From Vitis vinifera (lineage: Eukaryota > Streptophyta > Magnoliopsida > Vitales > Vitaceae), in contig NC_081821.1 in NCBI RefSeq assembly GCF_030704535.1, forward strand, positions 883,001 through 947,000: a DNA stretch of 64,000 nucleotides, in the 5' to 3' direction. How positions within the stretch are numbered: position 1 is the stretch's first letter; each line of letters starts with the position of its first letter. A program made the position numbers and the translations under genes. Positions 60,101 through 64,000 of this stretch are shown here, one piece after another. The notes under the pieces were generated by a model. That model worked only from the letters and a program-made list of their open reading frames with translations, was not told the origin of the DNA and searched no databases.

Positions 60101-62105
60101 GTTTAATACTGAGTGGGATTCGCTTCTGAAAGTCTTCCATAATGATTTTCCACTTATTGATGAAAACTTCTATGGAACCAGCATCTTGTCTTACGAAAAA
60201 GAGTTGAGGCAAGCAGGTGTAGTGGTGGATTTTGAAGCAGCGACCCAGAAATTTTTAGCTGTTTTCAAGAAGCATGCATCCTCGTCTTCTATTGGAAGAG
60301 AACATGTTCTGTCTTTTCTCAGGTCTTACGGACAGATTAATAAGACAAACAAGAAGTTTCCTTCAGATTTTAAGCACAACATTTGTGAGGCAAAATGGCT
60401 GCAAACACGGCTTGGTGTTCCTAGATCACCAAGAGAGTGCATTCTTTTTGGCCCAGAATGGGAACCTGTAAGTTCAATTACTGTGCTTCCTTTCATTGAT
60501 GATAGTGACAAGTACTATGGCAAGAGAATTCATGAATATAGTAAAGAGCTGAGGAGCCTGGGTGTTACCATCAAGTATAAAGATGGGGTGAGGTTTGTGG
60601 CTGCAGGTGTCTACTTTCCCCAAGATCCCAGCACCATAACTCCTGAAAGTGTGTTCTCTCTGCTGCAGTGCATCCAGATATTAATGAAAGATGGTTATAC
60701 TTTGACTGATGCTTTCCGGTCAAAGGTTTCTCAAAGTTGGTTAAAAACCAATGCTGGGTATAGGTCTCCAGGCCAATGTTTGTTGTTTGGCTCTGAGTGG
60801 GGTTCTTTCTTACAGAGGAACGATGGACCTTTCATTGATGAAGAATTCTATGGCCCCAACATTACAGCCTACAAGAACGAGCTCAGAGAAATTGGAGTGA
60901 CCGTTGATTTGTTAAATGGGTGCTCTTTGCTTGCTGGCTATCTTGATTTTCATTCTGAATTTTCAACCATTGTTCGAGTCTATAATTACTTGAATGAACA
61001 CGGCTGGTCGCCTTCCAATGATACTCCTAGAAGGATCTGGATCCCTAATGGGAGTGACAGTGGAGAGTGGGTTAGTCCTGAAAAATGTGTTATTCATGAC
61101 AAGGATGGTCTCTTCAGTTCACAGCTGAATGTTTTAGAGAAACACTATAAGCCGGAATTATTCAGCCTTTTCTGCAGAGTCATGCAAGTTAAATCCAATC
61201 CTTCTATTGATGACTACTGCGAACTTTGGAATAACTGGGAAAATTCAAGGGAGCAACTGTCACGTTCGGAGTGTTGTGCTTTCTGGGCCCATGTTTCAAA
61301 GCACTGGAGTAAAAACACACAGAAAACTCTTGCCGACAGCTTGTCAAAACTGCCAGTTGAATCAGGATCGGAGAGAATAATGCTGTTTGACAAACGTGAT
61401 GTTTTCATTGCAGATGACCTCCAGCTGAAGTATCTTTTCCAACAATCTTCGCCTCACTCAATTTTTGTGTGGTATCCCCAGCCAAGCATCCCTTCCTTGC
61501 CCCGGACTAAGCTGCTTGACATCTACAGGGAAATTGGTGTTCGTTCTATCTCTAAATCTGTACAGAAGGAAGAAATCTCCAAGTTGGAGGCCAGTGAACT
61601 CAAGCAAGTGTCTCAGAAGGAAACTTTGATCGGAAAAGGCCTGCTGAAACTCATTCTTGGCTTTCTCGCTGGTCCTTCTATTGAAATGGAAGCAGGACAA
61701 AGGCTGGAAGCTGTCAAAGGCCTTCTCAATCTTAAGGTGTTTGAGACGGAGGGGCAAACTGCAGCAAGCTACAGATTGTCAATGTCTTCTGGGGAAACCA
61801 TGGACGTTGATGCAAGAGGAATGATGCGCTGGGACCGGGAGGATTCCAAGCTTTTCATGCAGAAGATGGATATATCGGGTGGACATAAAAATAAAATCGA
61901 ATATGCTACAATCTTCGCTGAAGTAATATCAGAGGGCGTCTTACAGGAGAAAGAAGACCATATATCTGATCTCGCCGAACTGATCAAGTTGGCATTCTTC
62001 CTGGATTTTGATGAGGAAGCAGTTGGGTTCTTGATGAGATCCAAGAATCTCCAAGTTTTCTTGGAGGACGAGGAGCTTCTCTCTTCAGCCCTTTCTCTCG
62101 ACTAG
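51195..62105 (+). CDS. NO VEIN/sacsin-like GHKL ATPase (HSP90-like ATPase family protein)
   Basis: Exons 51195-51353, 54706-54916 and 57337-62105 join in phase over introns of 3.35 and 2.42 kb to give 1712 aa. The ATG (MATPKEHIEEIRRTKF) is the first in the leader. A GHKL/Bergerat ATP-binding fold fills the N terminus: MELIQNAEDNEY (Glu50 and Asn54 of the N box), IFNNEKGFS (90-96, where HSP90 has D-x-G-x-G), GVGRSTKKGN (105-114) and GEKGIGFKSVF (121-131). Residues about 795-1330 hold five repeats of about 113 aa built as W/C-L-K-T, G-x-R-S-P, LLF-x-x-EW, PFIDx-x-FYG, YKxEL and GV. The C-terminal ~250 residues are unassigned. Known relatives include Arabidopsis NO VEIN, implicated in vascular and auxin-dependent patterning, and animal sacsin. 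The role here is inferred from homology only. No transmembrane segment or signal peptide. Confidence 0.93.
52558..53215 (+). repeat. Tandem ~300-bp duplication inside intron 1 of the NO VEIN-like gene
   Basis: Two full units (52558-52858 and 52859-53158) and the start of a third. Shared landmarks are ACAAGRGAAATATA, TTTTGTGAAA, GAACCATTCCTTTATTTTT, TTTATGTCATG, CCTAAGTCAT and CACACCTAC. Non-coding. Confidence 0.85.
53380..54370. repeat. AT-rich low-complexity part of intron 1
   Basis: Recurring words (TATTTAAAAA, TTTATTATATATT, ATGTAAGTTT) suggest old tandem amplification of short AT-rich units. No features beyond this. Confidence 0.4.
55729..55925 (+). repeat. Tandem 2 x ~106-bp repeat, relative of the MITE family at 1283/26168
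   Basis: Two near-identical units in intron 2 share CAAACTCATTTAACTTATTT, TATATAAGGATTAAATAATT and TATAAGTTTTCAACTAAT. The same series of words, more diverged, makes up the core of the MITE copies at 26168-26457 and 1283-1640. Confidence 0.8.
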
Positions 62106-62860
62106 GTATGCATTCTATGCCATGACCAATAAATAGTTGAAAGTGTCATTTTCCTTATATTTCCCCGTTTGAAGTGTGTACTGGTGTGTGCTATTAGAAT
62201 ATTATATAATGTATATGAATCTGGTGTGAAATGGCTGATTTAGGCAGCCTATATTGTGATAATTATGCCCTTGTGCTTGCCTTTTTTATTAAATCGATTT
62301 AATATTAATTGACATGCAAGAGACAAAATTAAATATTTAAAAGGAGATGCATGTGAAGATCTAATCTACTCATATGTTTTCAAACACTAAAAGTAAAAAA
62401 AAAATTATATTGTAAGAGTTCAACTTTAACATATCAAATTATAAAAAAATAAAAAAATTACAATATATCATCCTTAAAATAGATGGTTGCAATTTTTTTT
62501 TAATCCTCATTAATTATTTTTTAAATGACTATATTATTTGCTATAGAGAATACTCCATCTCTATACCTAAATTTAACACTTGAAGAAAAATTTTCTTCGG
62601 CTTTGAACCCCGTGAAACTCGGTTGCATTAGAAGTTACAAATAAAAATGATTTCATTACTTTAATAAGATAATATGAGAGTATTTGATATATAAAATTAA
62701 TAAATGAACATAGTCTAATATTTAATTTAATTTATTAACCATATTATGGATTTTTTAATTAATTTATTTAATGTCAAAAAATCTTTTTTTAGGTCTAATA
62801 AACCCAAAAAAAAAAAAAATTAAAACATGTTAGGTATTGTTTTGTTTAATTGTTATTAGA
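62106..62860. other. 3' flank of the NO VEIN-like gene
   Basis: An AATAAATA word 20 bp after the stop could act in polyadenylation. The rest is AT-rich with homopolymers and no gene. Confidence 0.4.
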
Positions 62861-63400
62861 TTATTAGAAAACAATTTGGGAGTAGTTATTAATCGTTTTC
62901 AAAAACAAAATTATATTTGATATTTTAAAAATAGTTCATTGATTTTGTTCTCAATGAAAGTACCATAAACTTTAACATAAAATATAATTTTTTTTCTAAA
63001 TGTGTTCTATATTTTTAATTGTTTATTAAGACATTTGAAAATATGTTAAATTTATTTTCAAAATAATATGTTATCAAAATAAATTTTGAAAAACGGTTTT
63101 GTTTCAAAAGTCTACCAACTATTTTCTAGGTTGGAAAATTGGTTTTAGTTATACAATAATAATTTCCATACGGATGCTTGAGATATGGATTTAGTACCAT
63201 ATTAAATTTATGTATTTAAATATAAATCATTGAATAAAAATATAGCAAAAAAAAAGATATTTAAATGTAAATATATTGGACCACGTTATAAAAAAATAAA
63301 AAAAACAAGAGAACGAGACTATTACAAGTATCGAAGTATGAAATTCAAGGTGCCCACATAAACCTTTTTTATTGAGCACCATTCTATATAAAGATTTATT
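62861..63400. repeat. MITE-like repeat segment related to 49200-50050
   Basis: Shared order of words with 49200-50050: TATTTGATATTTT, CATGAAAGTA-like, TTTTGAAAAACGG-like, AAGTCTA, ATCATTGAATAAAAA and ATTACAAGTA-like. Non-coding and diverged. Confidence 0.5.
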
Positions 63401-63432
63401 TGAAAACTTATTTTGAAAATAGCTTTGTGTTT

Positions 63433-63990
63433 AAATGTCTTTATAGTTGAGAAACAATAAATTCATATTTCCTTTTTTTTCAACTTCCATGCAATACCTA
63501 TAGAGTCACTGTGATTCTTGCAAATGAGTTGAACTTGAATCCCAAAAGTGAATAAAAAATTGGATCTACATTGAATTGTCTTGTTGATCTACGTTAAATT
63601 GCCTCATCAATTCTTTTGAGTAAAAACTTGATCTTAGACTTAATTCAAACAAAAGGAGTACATTATGCTAATGTATCTTGAATGATCCACATCTCAAGGT
63701 AGTTGGCCCAATATATCGGGATGATTGGCTTAATGAGCATAGGGGTGGTTGACCCAATAAGCACATTGAAGAATTAATGTGACTAGTCTTGATGTTTTTA
63801 TAGGGATGGTAATGGATAAGTTTTTTTTGTACCATCTATGCCCATGGGACAAATTTGAAAGAAATGTATATTGAATGGGCTTTATTGTTGTTTTTTCTTA
63901 AAAAAAAAAAAAAACTAGAGTCATCAAAGAAGGTTTTCTTACCAAACCTAATTATATAAAATTAGATAAAAATAATTTCATTTCATTTTC
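63433..63990 (+). repeat. Dispersed ~570-bp repeat, copy 2
   Basis: Same-orientation relative of 37641-38215 (see that entry). It runs to the window edge and may continue beyond it. Relative to copy 1 it has an extra short block near 63715-63750 (a second 'ggcccaat/gcttaatgagca' phrase). Confidence 0.8.
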
Positions 63991-64000
63991 TTTTGACAAA

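Noticed and set aside
1..64000. tRNA, rRNA or organelle-derived insertions
   Set aside because: I saw no convincing cloverleaf, rRNA core sequence or organelle gene, but this was by eye and a tRNAscan-type search was not possible.

Overview
This window is nuclear DNA from a flowering plant. It is very AT-rich, its genes have GT-AG introns of 0.1 to 3.4 kb, and transposon debris and simple repeats fill most of the space between genes. The protein families, and a gypsy-type 'Transposase_28' element of a kind I associate with grapevine, suggest a woody eudicot, most likely Vitis. That species call is inference.

Three intact host genes can be reconstructed with every splice junction in phase. 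(1) 18814-24452 (+): a 5-exon gene for an archaeal-type (ApgM) cofactor-independent phosphoglycerate mutase, 492 aa. (2) 28017-35229 (-): a 14-exon gene for the mitochondrial pyruvate dehydrogenase E1 beta subunit, 367 aa. (3) 51195-62105 (+): a 3-exon gene for a 1712-aa NO VEIN/sacsin-like GHKL ATPase with five internal ~113-aa repeats. The first two are metabolic (glycolysis and entry to the TCA cycle), but nothing indicates joint regulation.

The most novel item is a dispersed local family of tiny two-exon genes for secreted proline-rich peptides (about 63-75 aa). Copies lie at 3179-3489, 11739-12240 and 27265-27622, with an exon-2-only remnant at 9777-9888. Each intact copy has a signal peptide in exon 1, a phase-1 intron, and a second exon ending in a poly-proline block plus a short tail (APSGSNP, VPSGPWP or APPGPGMLT). 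I do not recognise it as a named peptide-hormone family.

Region by region: 0.3-1.0 kb holds an unassigned gene-like fragment. 1-13 kb holds peptide copies A, B and C, a broken gypsy-type gag-like gene (4.5-8.2 kb), a GC-rich minisatellite and a MITE with a perfect 9-bp target-site duplication (10513-11119). 13.3-17.5 kb is a decayed Mutator-like element on the minus strand with a palindrome array at one end; it splits a minisatellite upstream of the phosphoglycerate mutase gene. 24.5-28 kb holds a MITE and peptide copy D. 35.9-36.9 kb is a long-TIR Mutator-type MITE just upstream of the E1 beta gene. 37.6-50 kb is repeat-dominated: a duplicated ~570-bp segment, two adjoining satellites, a probable solo LTR, a Ty1-copia integrase remnant with an LTR, an atatcg-rich repeat and an inverted-repeat element. 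51-62 kb is the GHKL ATPase gene, and 62.1-64 kb is repeat again.
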